Positions 8,055 through 15,125 of a stretch of DNA of 29,543 nt are shown one piece after another. Position 1 is the stretch's first letter, and the number at the start of each line of letters is the position of its first letter. Where the stretch lies: contig CAJMRP010000006.1 in NCBI GenBank assembly GCA_905215765.1, positions 1 through 29,543 of the forward strand. The letters are read 5' to 3'. The notes below the pieces were generated by a model. That model ran no database searches. It worked only from the letters and a program-made list of their open reading frames with translations, and had not been told where the DNA came from. The DNA is from an uncultured bacterium. Its GTDB lineage: Bacteria > Actinomycetota > Coriobacteriia > Coriobacteriales > Coriobacteriaceae. A program made the position numbers and the translations under genes.

Positions 8055-9123
8055 CGGTTCCACCTCCAGCAAGCTCCTCATAAACACCTACAAGTTCAGA
8101 CACGACAGCGCCGAGGTTGTAATTCTCGCGCACCATGTCGGCACCCGCCTTCGCAACGCGGGTGCGCTCATTCTTATCGCGGCATAGTGTCACAATCGCC
8201 TCCACTAGGGCATCTATATCATCGACGGGAACGAAAACGCCGGTCTTACCGTCCTCCACGATGTCACGCACGCCGCCCACGGGGGTCACAACGACCGCCA
8301 AGCCGTTCGCCATGGCCTCCAAGAGCCCCATGGGGAAGGCCTCGTTCTTGGACGGCAGACAGTAGATTGCGCACATGTCCAGCAGCGCCTGCTTCTCCCG
8401 CGAGCCGACCCATCCCAAGATCGAGCACGCGTCCTCGCAGCCCAGCTCGGCAACAAGCGCCTTCGCACCCTCCACGTCGCCGTCCGCACCGAAATATGCT
8501 CGAATACCAGGCACGATCTCCCGCGCCCTAGAAATCGCGCGTATGAGTACGGTGGCGTTCTTGTTGTCATCGAAGTGTCCCAGAAACAGCACCGTGTTCG
8601 GCTCCTTGTGATCGTTTACATCCTCGGGGACGTGGATACCGTTGGGAATCGTAACGACATTGTCCGAACCTGATATCTCGGAGGAGAAGTACTCCTTCCA
8701 TGAGTCGGAAAGAGCGACCACTCTATCTACCGCCGAGAAAACCCTGCGGTAGTCCGACCTGGTCTTCTCGGGCGCATTCGCGTAGGTATCGCGAAAGAGG
8801 CCGTCGTGCACGTGCAGAATTGTCGGCACACCGGCATCGACACCTGCCATGGCGAAGAAACGCTCCCGGGCGAAGCTGTTGCCGCCGCCCATGTGGACGT
8901 GCAGCACGTCGAAGCCCCTCAAGTGTCGCTTAACCCACGCCAGGGCATAGACACCCTGCGCGAGCTTCTTAAGTTTGCTCCCCTTGCCTGTGCACGGCAG
9001 AAAGGTAATGTCGCAGCGGTCCTCGATGCCAACCTTATAGTAGTCGTTGATGACGGTCGCGATACCGCCTTGCTCGTTGCGTGCGGGCCCCACCATGAGG
9101 ACCTTAGTGCGCCTCTGTATCAT
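8044..9123 (-). CDS. Family 4 glycosyltransferase (GT-B fold)
   Basis: A 359-aa retaining GT-B enzyme. The N-terminal domain starts KVLMVGPARNEQGGIATVI with the glycine-rich acceptor loop, followed by DVLHVHMGGGNSFARE. The C-terminal domain carries IPNGIHVP, TVLFLGHFDDNKN and the nucleotide-sugar motif EAFPMGLLEAMANGLAVV, an E-x7-E of the GT4 type. The start is ATG 9123, overlapping the preceding stop as ATGA; a longer in-frame start at 9165 would lie inside the upstream gene. The protein is cytosolic and extends the lipid-linked oligosaccharide. The donor is not determinable. Confidence 0.88.
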   Translation of the reverse strand: MIQRRTKVLMVGPARNEQGGIATVINDYYKVGIEDRCDITFLPCTGKGSKLKKLAQGVYALAWVKRHLRGFDVLHVHMGGGNSFARERFFAMAGVDAGVPTILHVHDGLFRDTYANAPEKTRSDYRRVFSAVDRVVALSDSWKEYFSSEISGSDNVVTIPNGIHVPEDVNDHKEPNTVLFLGHFDDNKNATVLIRAISRAREIVPGIRAYFGADGDVEGAKALVAELGCEDACSILGWVGSREKQALLDMCAIYCLPSKNEAFPMGLLEAMANGLAVVVTPVGGVRDIVEDGKTGVFVPVDDIDALVEAIVTLCRDKNERTRVAKAGADMVRENYNLGAVVSELVGVYEELAGGGTVDA

Positions 9124-10226
9124 CGGCCACCACCCCGGTAGGCCATGGCAATCGTTGCGAAGCACGCCTCCCTGTCGAAGCCGGCGGCGCGCATCTTTTC
9201 CGCATACGAAGGGCGCTCTTCAATACGATACCTATCGATACCCTCGGCGATACGCCGCGCCCAGGTGGAAGGCGCCTCGTCGGTGGACGCGAATAAGATT
9301 CTGTCAGTGATGGACAACTCGCGAGGAAGCACGTCGGAGCCGTATATGGGAAGACCTTCAGCCTGCCCTTCGATGCCAACGAAGGACAGGCCCTCAAAGA
9401 GGGAGGGCAATAGCAGTGCGTCGAAAGCCGAATAGTAGGCGTCGCTTTCCGAGGTCCTCGATACCTTTATGAGCGAGCTGCCCAGACCGAGTCGCTCGGC
9501 CTCAGCATCACGTTCGACCTCCATGTCGCCGCTGCCAACCATGCAGAAGCGAGCCCCGGGAACGAGCTTGCGCAGCTCGGAGAACACCTGAAGCTGGTAA
9601 AGCGGATTCTTCTGCAGGGCTATGCGGCCGATGCTACCAAGCAGGAACTCGCCGTCAGCCACGCCGAGCTCGCCGCGTATGTTTGCGCGCTTCTGCTCAG
9701 AGAAGGCGAACCTAACGAGATCAATACCATTAAAGTAGACGTTAAACGGTTGTTTGCCAAATAGATATTCGCCAGCGTTCGCCGAGCAGGCCCACAAATC
9801 GGTCGGCGCGTCTGAAAAGAGCGACGCACAGGCTGCGCCCACGGCCCTCTTCAACGGGTTACCAGAAATCTCGGCCCCCGCGTTGTGCGAGTGGATTATG
9901 CGACGGGGGATCCCCGCTTTCTTTGCAATGTCAGCAAGGAAGAAGGCACTGCCGTTGCTTGCTTGGATGTGCACGACGTCGTAATGACCCTCCCGCATGA
10001 CCGAAGCTATAGAGGAGCTTTGAGCGAACATGTCCTGCACGCGTTCGGAACTCAGAACCGGCCCGATCTTGATGCAGGCAGCATCGGAGTCGACGCGGGT
10101 GGTGAGAGACATTATCGCGTAGTCGATTGAACCCGAGGTCTCAGACACCAGCTGCTCGAGAAAGTTCTCAACGCCACCGTCCGGGTACCAACGGTTCACT
10201 AGGAGAAGCACGCGTATCTTACCCAC
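9120..10226 (-). CDS. Family 4 glycosyltransferase (GT-B fold)
   Basis: A 368-aa GT4 enzyme. It opens with IRVLLLVNRWYPDGGVENFLEQL, cited here as IRVLLLVNRWY plus the PDGGVENF acceptor loop. Next come DVVHIQASNGSAFF, IIHSHNAGAEI, VYFNGIDLVRF, GSIGRIALQKNPLYQL and, as the donor-binding motif, LPSLFEGLSFVGIEGQAEGLP (E-x7-E, split over LFEGLSFVGIE). GTG at 10226 is taken as the start because GGTGA sits 5 nt upstream; an alternative GTG is at 10235. Both overlap the 3' end of wecB by a few codons, consistent with translational coupling. The SHNAG segment and general layout resemble EpsF-type capsule transferases. The transferred sugar is unknown. Confidence 0.85.
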   Translation of the reverse strand: MGKIRVLLLVNRWYPDGGVENFLEQLVSETSGSIDYAIMSLTTRVDSDAACIKIGPVLSSERVQDMFAQSSSIASVMREGHYDVVHIQASNGSAFFLADIAKKAGIPRRIIHSHNAGAEISGNPLKRAVGAACASLFSDAPTDLWACSANAGEYLFGKQPFNVYFNGIDLVRFAFSEQKRANIRGELGVADGEFLLGSIGRIALQKNPLYQLQVFSELRKLVPGARFCMVGSGDMEVERDAEAERLGLGSSLIKVSRTSESDAYYSAFDALLLPSLFEGLSFVGIEGQAEGLPIYGSDVLPRELSITDRILFASTDEAPSTWARRIAEGIDRYRIEERPSYAEKMRAAGFDREACFATIAMAYRGGGR

Positions 10227-11334
10227 GGTATTCACCGTCCGCCAGTACGTCCGCGATCCGCTCGCTCGCATGCCCGTCACCATAGGGGTTCGAGGCGCGG
10301 CTCATAGCCTCGTACTCAGCCTGATCGGAGAGAAGGCAACTGAACTCACGGTAGATGACGTCCTCCTCGGTGCCGACGAGCTTCAGCGTGCCGGCGGCCA
10401 CGCCCTCGGGGCGCTCAGTTGTGTCGCGCATCACGAGCACCGGCTTGCCCAGGCTAGGCGCCTCCTCCTGGATGCCGCCAGAGTCGGTGAGGATGAGGTG
10501 GCTCGCGGCCATGAAGTTGTGGAAGTCGAGCACCTCGAGCGGGTCGATGATGTGCAGACGGTCGAAGCCGTCCAACTCCTCGTGCGCCGCCTTGCGGACG
10601 AGCGGGTTCATGTGGATGGGGTAGATCGCCTTGGTGTCGGGATGCTCCTCCATAACGCGGCGGATGGCGCGGAACATGCGGTGCATTGGCTCTCCCAGGT
10701 TCTCGCGGCGGTGCGCCGTGATGAGGATGAGGCGCGAGCCATCCGCCCACTCGAGCTCGGGGTGGGTATAGCCATCGCGAACGGTGGTGCGCAGGGCGTC
10801 GATGCCGGTGTTGCCGGTGACCCAGATCCTGGACTCAGGCTTGCCCTCGTCGAGCAGGTTCTGCTTGCTCGCCTCCGTGGGGGCGAAGTAGTACTCGCTC
10901 ACGATGTCGACCGCCTGGCGGTTGAACTCCTCCGGCCAGGGACTGTAGATGTCGTGCGTGCGCAGCCCCGCCTCGACGTGGCCCACGGGGATCTGAAGGT
11001 AGAAGCACGCGAGGGCCACCGCAAAGCTGGTCGTGGTGTCGCCGTGAACCAGAACCACGTCGGGCTTCTCATCCTCGAGGACCGCCTTGAGCTTGAGCAG
11101 AACGTCGCACGTAACGTCAAACAGTGTCTGGCCCGGCTTCATGATCGCAAGGTCGTGGTCGGGAGTCACGCCGAAGACGCGCAGCACCTGGTCGAGCATC
11201 TCGCGGTGCTGCCCCGTCACGGTCACGACGGTCTCGAACTCATCCGTGCGTGCCTTCAGCTCGTTGACGAGCGGGCACATCTTGATCGCCTCCGGGCGGG
11301 TGCCGAAGACGAGCATTACTTTCTTCTTAGACAT
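10219..11334 (-). CDS. wecB: UDP-N-acetylglucosamine 2-epimerase (non-hydrolysing)
   Basis: A 371-aa cytosolic enzyme that interconverts UDP-GlcNAc and UDP-ManNAc, supplying ManNAc for polysaccharide or teichoic-type linkage units. Clear motifs are MLVFGTRPEAIKM at the N-terminus, VTGQHREML, VLVHGDTTTSFA, GHVEAGLRT, PEEFNRQAVD, the catalytic-loop TAHRRENLGEPM, HIIDPLEVLDF and the nucleotide-binding LTDSGGIQEEAPSLGKPVLVMR region (cited as LTDSGGIQEEAP). Full family length. ATG 11334 overlaps the preceding TagA-like gene by 8 bp. Placed directly after a WecG/TagA-type transferase, it most likely provides that enzyme's UDP-ManNAc. No UDP-ManNAc dehydrogenase is present in the window, so unoxidised ManNAc is the simplest product. 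Confidence 0.95.
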   Translation of the reverse strand: MSKKKVMLVFGTRPEAIKMCPLVNELKARTDEFETVVTVTGQHREMLDQVLRVFGVTPDHDLAIMKPGQTLFDVTCDVLLKLKAVLEDEKPDVVLVHGDTTTSFAVALACFYLQIPVGHVEAGLRTHDIYSPWPEEFNRQAVDIVSEYYFAPTEASKQNLLDEGKPESRIWVTGNTGIDALRTTVRDGYTHPELEWADGSRLILITAHRRENLGEPMHRMFRAIRRVMEEHPDTKAIYPIHMNPLVRKAAHEELDGFDRLHIIDPLEVLDFHNFMAASHLILTDSGGIQEEAPSLGKPVLVMRDTTERPEGVAAGTLKLVGTEEDVIYREFSCLLSDQAEYEAMSRASNPYGDGHASERIADVLADGEYRG

Positions 11335-12133
11335 TGGCCTTGCTCCTCTTTGACTCCTTGCGGAGAAGCATGTAGAAACGGGTGTTACCGACTAGATAGC
11401 GCTTCACCAGGCGCTTAGGCTCCTGCATCATGCGGAAGAGCCACTCCAGGTTCGCGCGCTGCATCCACATCGGGGCTCGCGGGATGTTGCCGGAGACAAC
11501 GTCGAACGAGCCGCCCACGCCCACGAATGCGCCCATTGCGCCCAGCTCGCGGAAACGCTCGATCAGGCGCTCCTTCTTGGGCGAGGTAATGCCTACGAAA
11601 ACGATGTCGGGTTTAGTCTGCTCAACCTCGGCTATCACGGCGTCGAACTCGTCGTCGCCGAAGTAGCCGTCACGGTAGCCAGCGAGGACAATGTTGGGAT
11701 ACCTCTCGGACAGTACCCCTGCGGTTTTTGCGACCACCTCGGCCTTGGCGCCCAGCAGGTAGACCCTGTGCCCCTCGCGCTCAGCCAGTCCGCACAACTC
11801 CCACATGAGGTCGATTCCGGCCACGCGCCCGGGCAGGTCCACGCCCAGCTTCCTGGCGGCCATGACCATGGACGCGCCATCGGCATTCACGATTTCGCAT
11901 CGGCGCACGCATGCGTCCATCTCTGGATCGTCGCGCATCTGCAGCAGCTTGTCGGCGTTCACGCCGATTAGGTGGGCGAAGCGCCCCTCCTTGATGAGGG
12001 CGTCGGTCGCCTCGACGGTCTGCTCCATCGTCCATGGGTCGACGGGTGCGCCCAAGATTTCAATTCGCCCGGGAAGAACAGCCCTTGAACTGGCGTCTTC
12101 GTGTTTCACTCTTGTCTCTTTAGCAAGCGCCAT
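11327..12133 (-). CDS. WecG/TagA/CpsF family (GT26) glycosyltransferase
   Basis: A 268-aa enzyme of the family that adds the second sugar, typically ManNAc or ManNAcA, to a lipid-linked GlcNAc. Family marks in order are LIGVNADKLLQMRDDPEM, the active-site region CEIVNADGASMVMAARKLG, VYLLGAKAEV, GYRDGYF, DIVFVGITSPKKERLIERF, GVGGSFDVVSG and the C-terminal appendage RAPMWMQRANLEWLFRMMQEP, which helps membrane docking (cited as RAPMWMQRANLEWLF). ATG 12133 lies inside the end of the preceding initiating-transferase gene (14-bp overlap); the in-frame ATG at 12151 would deepen that overlap. The neighbouring wecB makes UDP-ManNAc the likely donor; this is inference from context. Confidence 0.92.
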   Translation of the reverse strand: MALAKETRVKHEDASSRAVLPGRIEILGAPVDPWTMEQTVEATDALIKEGRFAHLIGVNADKLLQMRDDPEMDACVRRCEIVNADGASMVMAARKLGVDLPGRVAGIDLMWELCGLAEREGHRVYLLGAKAEVVAKTAGVLSERYPNIVLAGYRDGYFGDDEFDAVIAEVEQTKPDIVFVGITSPKKERLIERFRELGAMGAFVGVGGSFDVVSGNIPRAPMWMQRANLEWLFRMMQEPKRLVKRYLVGNTRFYMLLRKESKRSKANV

Positions 12134-12869
12134 TTCCGCTGACAACCTCAATCACTGTGAGTAGGATTATTTTCAAATCGAAGAAAGCGCCTCGTTTGGC
12201 GATATATTCAAGGTCACGACGGACCATTCCGTCGAATCCCGTCGAGTTGCGCTCAGTGACCTGCCACCAGCCGGTAATGCCTGGTTTTACTGCCAGACGC
12301 TGCAGGTCGTACTCGGTGTACTCCGCAACCTCGTTGGGCAGCGGCGGGCGCGGGCCCACGACAGACATCTGGCCCAAGAACACGTTGAGGAACTGCGGGA
12401 ACTCGTCGATGGAGTGCTTGCGGATGAACCGGCCGATCCTGGTGACGCGCGGGTCCTCCTTCATCTTGAACATGGCGCCGGCGATCTCGTTCTGTTCCTT
12501 GAGCTCCACCAGGCGCTCGTCGGCGTCCTTGTACATGCTTCGGAACTTCCACATGCGGAAAGTGGACAGGCTGCCGTCGGGGCGGGTCTGACCAACGCGG
12601 ATCTGACTGTAGAAGGGGTTGCCCTCGCTCTCCAGACGAATAGCTGCGGCGAGCACAAGGCTGGGTACGGCGATGACGGCCAGCACGCAACCGCTGAACA
12701 CGATGTCGAAGGCGCGCTTAACGGCGCGGTAGATCAGGCGCGAACGATCCCAGTCCATGATGGACTGCATGGCCTTGTAGCGGCCGGCGCCCTCGCGCCG
12801 GCCCATGGCCTGACAGATGAGCGCCGCACCCGCAGGCGCATCCGTTGCATATTGAGTTTTATCCGACAC
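12120..12869 (-). CDS. Initiating sugar-phosphate transferase (polyprenyl-phosphate, PF02397 type)
   Basis: A 249-aa monotopic phosphoglycosyl transferase that starts the repeat unit by moving a sugar-1-phosphate from a UDP-sugar to undecaprenyl phosphate. It has one hydrophobic re-entrant helix (FDIVFSGCVLAVIAVPSLVL, about residues 55-75), then MWKFRSMYKDAD, DPRVTRIGRFIRKHSIDEFP, QFLNVFLGQMSVVGPRPPLP and PGITGWWQVTERN, all core motifs. The N-terminal four-helix module of long WbaP forms is absent, so this is a short-form enzyme. GTG at 12869 is chosen because GGAGG lies about 5 nt upstream; a TTG at 12884 is also in frame. It follows loaP as the first structural gene. Whether it uses Glc, Gal, GlcNAc or GalNAc cannot be read. 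Confidence 0.92.
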   Translation of the reverse strand: MSDKTQYATDAPAGAALICQAMGRREGAGRYKAMQSIMDWDRSRLIYRAVKRAFDIVFSGCVLAVIAVPSLVLAAAIRLESEGNPFYSQIRVGQTRPDGSLSTFRMWKFRSMYKDADERLVELKEQNEIAGAMFKMKEDPRVTRIGRFIRKHSIDEFPQFLNVFLGQMSVVGPRPPLPNEVAEYTEYDLQRLAVKPGITGWWQVTERNSTGFDGMVRRDLEYIAKRGAFFDLKIILLTVIEVVSGNGAC

Positions 12870-12888
12870 GCTCTCCTCCAACACTTCT

Positions 12889-12903
12889 TCCCCAGATCGG
12901 GGA
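12889..12903 (-). other. Small hairpin between loaP and the first structural gene
   Basis: Arms TCCCC (12889-12893) and GGGGA (12899-12903) with a 5-nt loop lie just upstream of the initiating transferase's ribosome-binding region. LoaP proteins are known to act through an RNA hairpin in the transcript they control, so this is a candidate element, but a 5-bp stem is weak evidence. Confidence 0.25.
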
Positions 12904-12935
12904 TCCTCCTAGATCTATACAGCGATTGCCTGTAG

Positions 12936-13481
12936 TTAGACGATCGCCTTTTTAAGGTTGCGCATTGCACGTTGCTCGGCTGAAAGCACAGCAAGACCAA
13001 CGCGAGTGGTTACGCGTCGGCCGCACAGATCGAGCTCCAAATAAGCCGTGCATTTACGTCTGTTAATGGTTTTGATAAGGCCTTCGTGGCCCAGCAGCGG
13101 ACCTGCCGTCACTACGACCTGATCGCCGTCTTTTAAGGCCTCGCTCATGGGCACTACGCGGTCTCCCCTATGCGTAAAACCGCCAATAAGCTGGACTTCT
13201 TCTTTTGCCAGCGGCACAAACTGACCGTCCTGGGAAAGCACCCGGGCAAAGTCGTCCATGCGAAGCAGATACTGTTGCACGGTACGGGGATTTGCCGTGT
13301 CGCAGATAAGATAACCGGGAAAGAGCGGCTTGGTCGTATTGACCCATTCGCCGTGCACCTTGATCTCGGTTTGAAATTGGGGATAAAAGAGCTCTTGCAT
13401 AGCACCAGCCGGAACTATACGCTCGATGCGCTCGCGCATTACGTCTTCGCGACCGTTAATGACCTGGATCACATACCACAC
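12936..13481 (-). CDS. LoaP/UpxY-like NusG paralogue, operon-specific antiterminator
   Basis: A 181-aa specialised NusG. The NGN domain opens WYVIQVINGREDVMRERI and contains LFYPQFQTEIKVHGEW, KPLFPGYLICDT and VLSQDGQFVPLAKEEVQLI. The C-terminal KOW domain reads LKDGDQVVVTAGPLLGHEGLI. Length and features match LoaP-type factors, which bind RNA polymerase and allow it to pass terminators in long polysaccharide or secondary-metabolite operons. The housekeeping nusG usually sits beside secE and rplK, which are not here. GTG 13481 is preferred over GTG 13490 because AAGGGGG is 8-9 nt upstream. As first gene of a run of about 13 genes, its target is most likely this same operon. Confidence 0.9.
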   Translation of the reverse strand: MWYVIQVINGREDVMRERIERIVPAGAMQELFYPQFQTEIKVHGEWVNTTKPLFPGYLICDTANPRTVQQYLLRMDDFARVLSQDGQFVPLAKEEVQLIGGFTHRGDRVVPMSEALKDGDQVVVTAGPLLGHEGLIKTINRRKCTAYLELDLCGRRVTTRVGLAVLSAEQRAMRNLKKAIV

Positions 13482-13785
13482 GAGCACCACCCCCTTGCTG
13501 TCTTACGTCTGGCTCACGGGGTTTTGGTATGGCTTCGCCAGGGCGCTTGTGCGCGAAGGCGCTCCATATTCAAACCCTGAGCCCAGTCAGACAAGCACGT
13601 GGCTCTGCCGCACCGTGAACGGTATGCATAAGCGCAGTTGCTAGAGTCGCGGACGTGTATCGCAAAAATGACCGCGACCCCAGCTGGCTGCGTGCGAGCC
13701 AGTCAAGCGGGTACAAAACTGGACCGCGCGCAAACAGCTGCAGAACTGCTACGCTTTGACATGCAAACCACTACTCATTTGCACC

Positions 13786-13929
13786 TTAGAAATAACTTAA
13801 TGCAAACAATTTAGGTCGCATGACCTCTTTATTGGAGCTCGTGGTGTTTCTGGCACCGCCGTTACGACCGGATGCTGATCGACCCTGCGCTTTAAGACTT
13901 GCTGGAGCCGTGGGCGCAGTTGAACTCAT
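13786..13929 (-). CDS. Possible 47-aa leader peptide (hypothetical)
   Basis: A short ATG-initiated frame encoding a Ser/Thr/Ala-rich peptide that starts MSSTAPTAPASLKAQGRSAS and ends KLFALSYF before TAA. It resembles nothing I recognise; it could be the orphaned N-terminus of a larger protein or a leader peptide. An extended -10 (TGCTAAGAT, 13942-13950) ends 12 nt before the ATG, so the message would have only a few untranslated bases, which is common in actinobacteria. There is no Shine-Dalgarno sequence. It may be non-functional. Confidence 0.3.
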   Translation of the reverse strand: MSSTAPTAPASLKAQGRSASGRNGGARNTTSSNKEVMRPKLFALSYF

Positions 13930-13941
13930 GTAACGTTAGGT

Positions 13942-13950
13942 ATCTTAGCA
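13942..13950 (-). promoter_or_regulatory. Candidate extended -10 promoter upstream of loaP
   Basis: TGCTAAGAT matches the extended -10 pattern TGn followed by TAnnnT. No good -35 hexamer is visible at 17-18 bp. If used, transcription would begin near 13935, giving a leader of roughly 450 nt before loaP. Confidence 0.3.
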
Positions 13951-14218
13951 CAAGCTGTTAGTGAAACTGGTTTAGGCTGCGTTGAACAACATATCGTTCA
14001 TTTGACGTGCTTAAGGGGGTTGTTTTGGGATGTTGTTCACGTTGATGCAGGTTATTGAGGTACTGGTGGTGATTAGGGACGTTCCTGAAGCCTAAATGAA
14101 GCAGCGAGCTGCGCCGATGATCGCATTCGTCTAACAAACTATGTACAGACATGGGAAATAAATTGTGCAACTTTTTTGGCGAAGGTGGGGTTTGTGGCGC
14201 ATGGTGTTTTGGCATGAA

Positions 14219-14248
14219 AAAAGGCCTTCGAAATTCCGAAGGCCTTTT
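14219..14248 (-). terminator. Intrinsic terminator after tRNA-Ala
   Basis: A perfect 12-bp stem (AAAAGGCCTTCG and CGAAGGCCTTTT, 6-nt loop) followed on the minus strand by more T residues. It lies 9 bp past the tRNA 3' end. The symmetrical A/T flanks mean it could also stop transcription from the other side. It insulates the tRNA from the capsule region. Confidence 0.9.
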
Positions 14249-14257
14249 CATTCACGA

Positions 14258-14333
14258 TGGTGGAGACGAGGGGGATCGAACCCCTGACCTCTTGACTGCC
14301 AGTCAAGCGCTCTCCCAGCTGAGCTACGCCCCC
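14258..14333 (-). tRNA. tRNA-Ala (anticodon GGC)
   Basis: A 76-nt cloverleaf with encoded CCA. The acceptor stem GGGGGCG pairs with CGTCTCC and includes the G3:U70 wobble that identifies alanine tRNAs. The D arm reads GCTCAGCTGGGAGAGC. The anticodon stem-loop is CTTGA-CTGGCAG-TCAAG, placing GGC in the anticodon, and the T arm contains GGTTCGATCC. It reads GCC and GCT codons. A strong promoter lies just upstream and a terminator just downstream, so it is a monocistronic unit. Confidence 0.97.
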
Positions 14334-14346
14334 GTGACGAGGAGAT

Positions 14347-14375
14347 ACTATAGGGGAATGTTTGCGGGGATGCAA
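14347..14375 (-). promoter_or_regulatory. Sigma-70-type promoter of tRNA-Ala
   Basis: On the minus strand, TTGCAT (14375-14370) and TATAGT (14352-14347) are separated by exactly 17 bp. The predicted start is near 14340, about 7 nt before the mature tRNA 5' end. The fit in sequence, spacing and position is very good. Confidence 0.85.
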
Positions 14376-14422
14376 GAGGTTTTTGGTGAAACTTTTTCTT
14401 ACGGGTTTTCCTGGGACGGGGC

Positions 14423-14453
14423 AAAAATAATCACTTTACGAGCGATTATTTTT
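14423..14453 (-). terminator. Intrinsic terminator overlapping the thiN stop codon
   Basis: Arms AAAAATAATC (14423-14432) and GATTATTTTT (14444-14453) form a 10-bp stem, with a T run on the minus strand. The stop codon of thiN (14436-14438) lies in the loop. The stem is AT-rich, so it is weaker than a typical terminator. Confidence 0.6.
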
Positions 14454-15116
14454 ATCCGCCGTCCCGATAAAACCCTGATGCAGCAAATAACCGATTGCGA
14501 CGCCTTGATGGACTTGGATCTTGGCCGTTTTCCTAACGACATTAGAGATGCCTGTGTCTGCCAACAGGCCCAGGGGGCTGTGGTCTAGCTCCCACTCTAG
14601 GCCGTGTTCGCTTACCACCGTCCCGGGGGCAATGGCGATGATGGAGAACGTCTTGCCTTCGGCACCCTCGATGGTCCACGATTCGCCTGCGCGAAGGATG
14701 CGGGCGACAATCTTGTCCTCGGCAATCCAGACAGGGGCATCCTCGTAGCCTGCGAGCAGGCCCAGTACGGAAAGCGCCATGTCCGGACGGCCGCCCGTAG
14801 CGCAGGTCGCAACCACTTCGGCACCCGCCCAGCGACGGCGGACGGAACAGAGAGCCAGCGCCAGATCGGTATAGTCCTTGTACGGATCATGGCGCTCAAC
14901 TTCAAAGTCGGTGGCGGCATCGACCAGCGCGCGACCTGCATCGCTCACTGTGTCGGCATCTCCTACATACACGTCGCAGCCCAGGCCGGCACCCAGAAGG
15001 GCATCCAGGCCGCGGTCCACGGCGACAACGTGGTCGCACTCCCCTGCTAGCCTACGCAACAGATCCGCGCTCGCCACCACGGGCGATCCGCAGACCACTA
15101 ATACCTTGCAAGCCAC
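14436..15116 (-). CDS. thiN: Thiamine pyrophosphokinase
   Basis: A 226-aa cytosolic enzyme that transfers pyrophosphate from ATP to thiamine to give the cofactor thiamine diphosphate. Family marks are VLVVCGSPV at the start, HVVAVDRGLDALLGAG, the metal/ATP site DVYVGDADTVSD (usual form GDFDS), HDPYKDYTDLALAL (usual form KDxTD) and ATGGRPDMALSVLGLL (usual GGRxDH). The C-terminal thiamine-binding beta region includes FSIIAIAPGTVVSEHGLEW and ISNVV. Length is normal. The GTG start at 15116 follows the HAD phosphatase stop by 9 bp, so the two form an operon. The last codons lie in a terminator hairpin. The departures from consensus at the three motifs are modest. Confidence 0.88.
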   Translation of the reverse strand: MACKVLVVCGSPVVASADLLRRLAGECDHVVAVDRGLDALLGAGLGCDVYVGDADTVSDAGRALVDAATDFEVERHDPYKDYTDLALALCSVRRRWAGAEVVATCATGGRPDMALSVLGLLAGYEDAPVWIAEDKIVARILRAGESWTIEGAEGKTFSIIAIAPGTVVSEHGLEWELDHSPLGLLADTGISNVVRKTAKIQVHQGVAIGYLLHQGFIGTADKNNRS

Positions 15117-15125
15117 AGCCCTCGC

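Larger units (their letters stand above)
13482..14214 (-). other. Long non-coding leader/intergenic region upstream of loaP
   Basis: About 730 bp with no convincing long gene. It holds a perfect 7-bp stem (GTCGCGG 13646-13652 with CCGCGAC 13672-13678), a 6-bp stem (CTGGCT 13684-13689 with AGCCAG 13697-13702) and three TTTGCA-type boxes: ATGCAAAC directly repeated at 13761-13768 and 13800-13807, plus the inverted ATTTGCA at 13777-13783. There is also a 9-bp inverted repeat (GAACAACAT 13984-13992, ATGTTGTTC 14030-14038). It probably contains the capsule promoter and the RNA element on which the antiterminator acts; the exact site is not established. Confidence 0.5.

Noticed and set aside
10270..11418. 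Plus-strand frame of 382 aa opposite wecB
   Set aside because: wecB on the other strand has all family motifs; this frame is an antisense shadow.
13958..14251. Minus-strand frame of 97 aa between the tRNA and loaP
   Set aside because: It begins inside the tRNA terminator, has no ribosome-binding site and matches no family I recognise, though a decayed gene cannot be fully excluded.
14151..14588. Plus-strand frame of 145 aa
   Set aside because: It runs antisense through the tRNA-Ala gene and two terminators.
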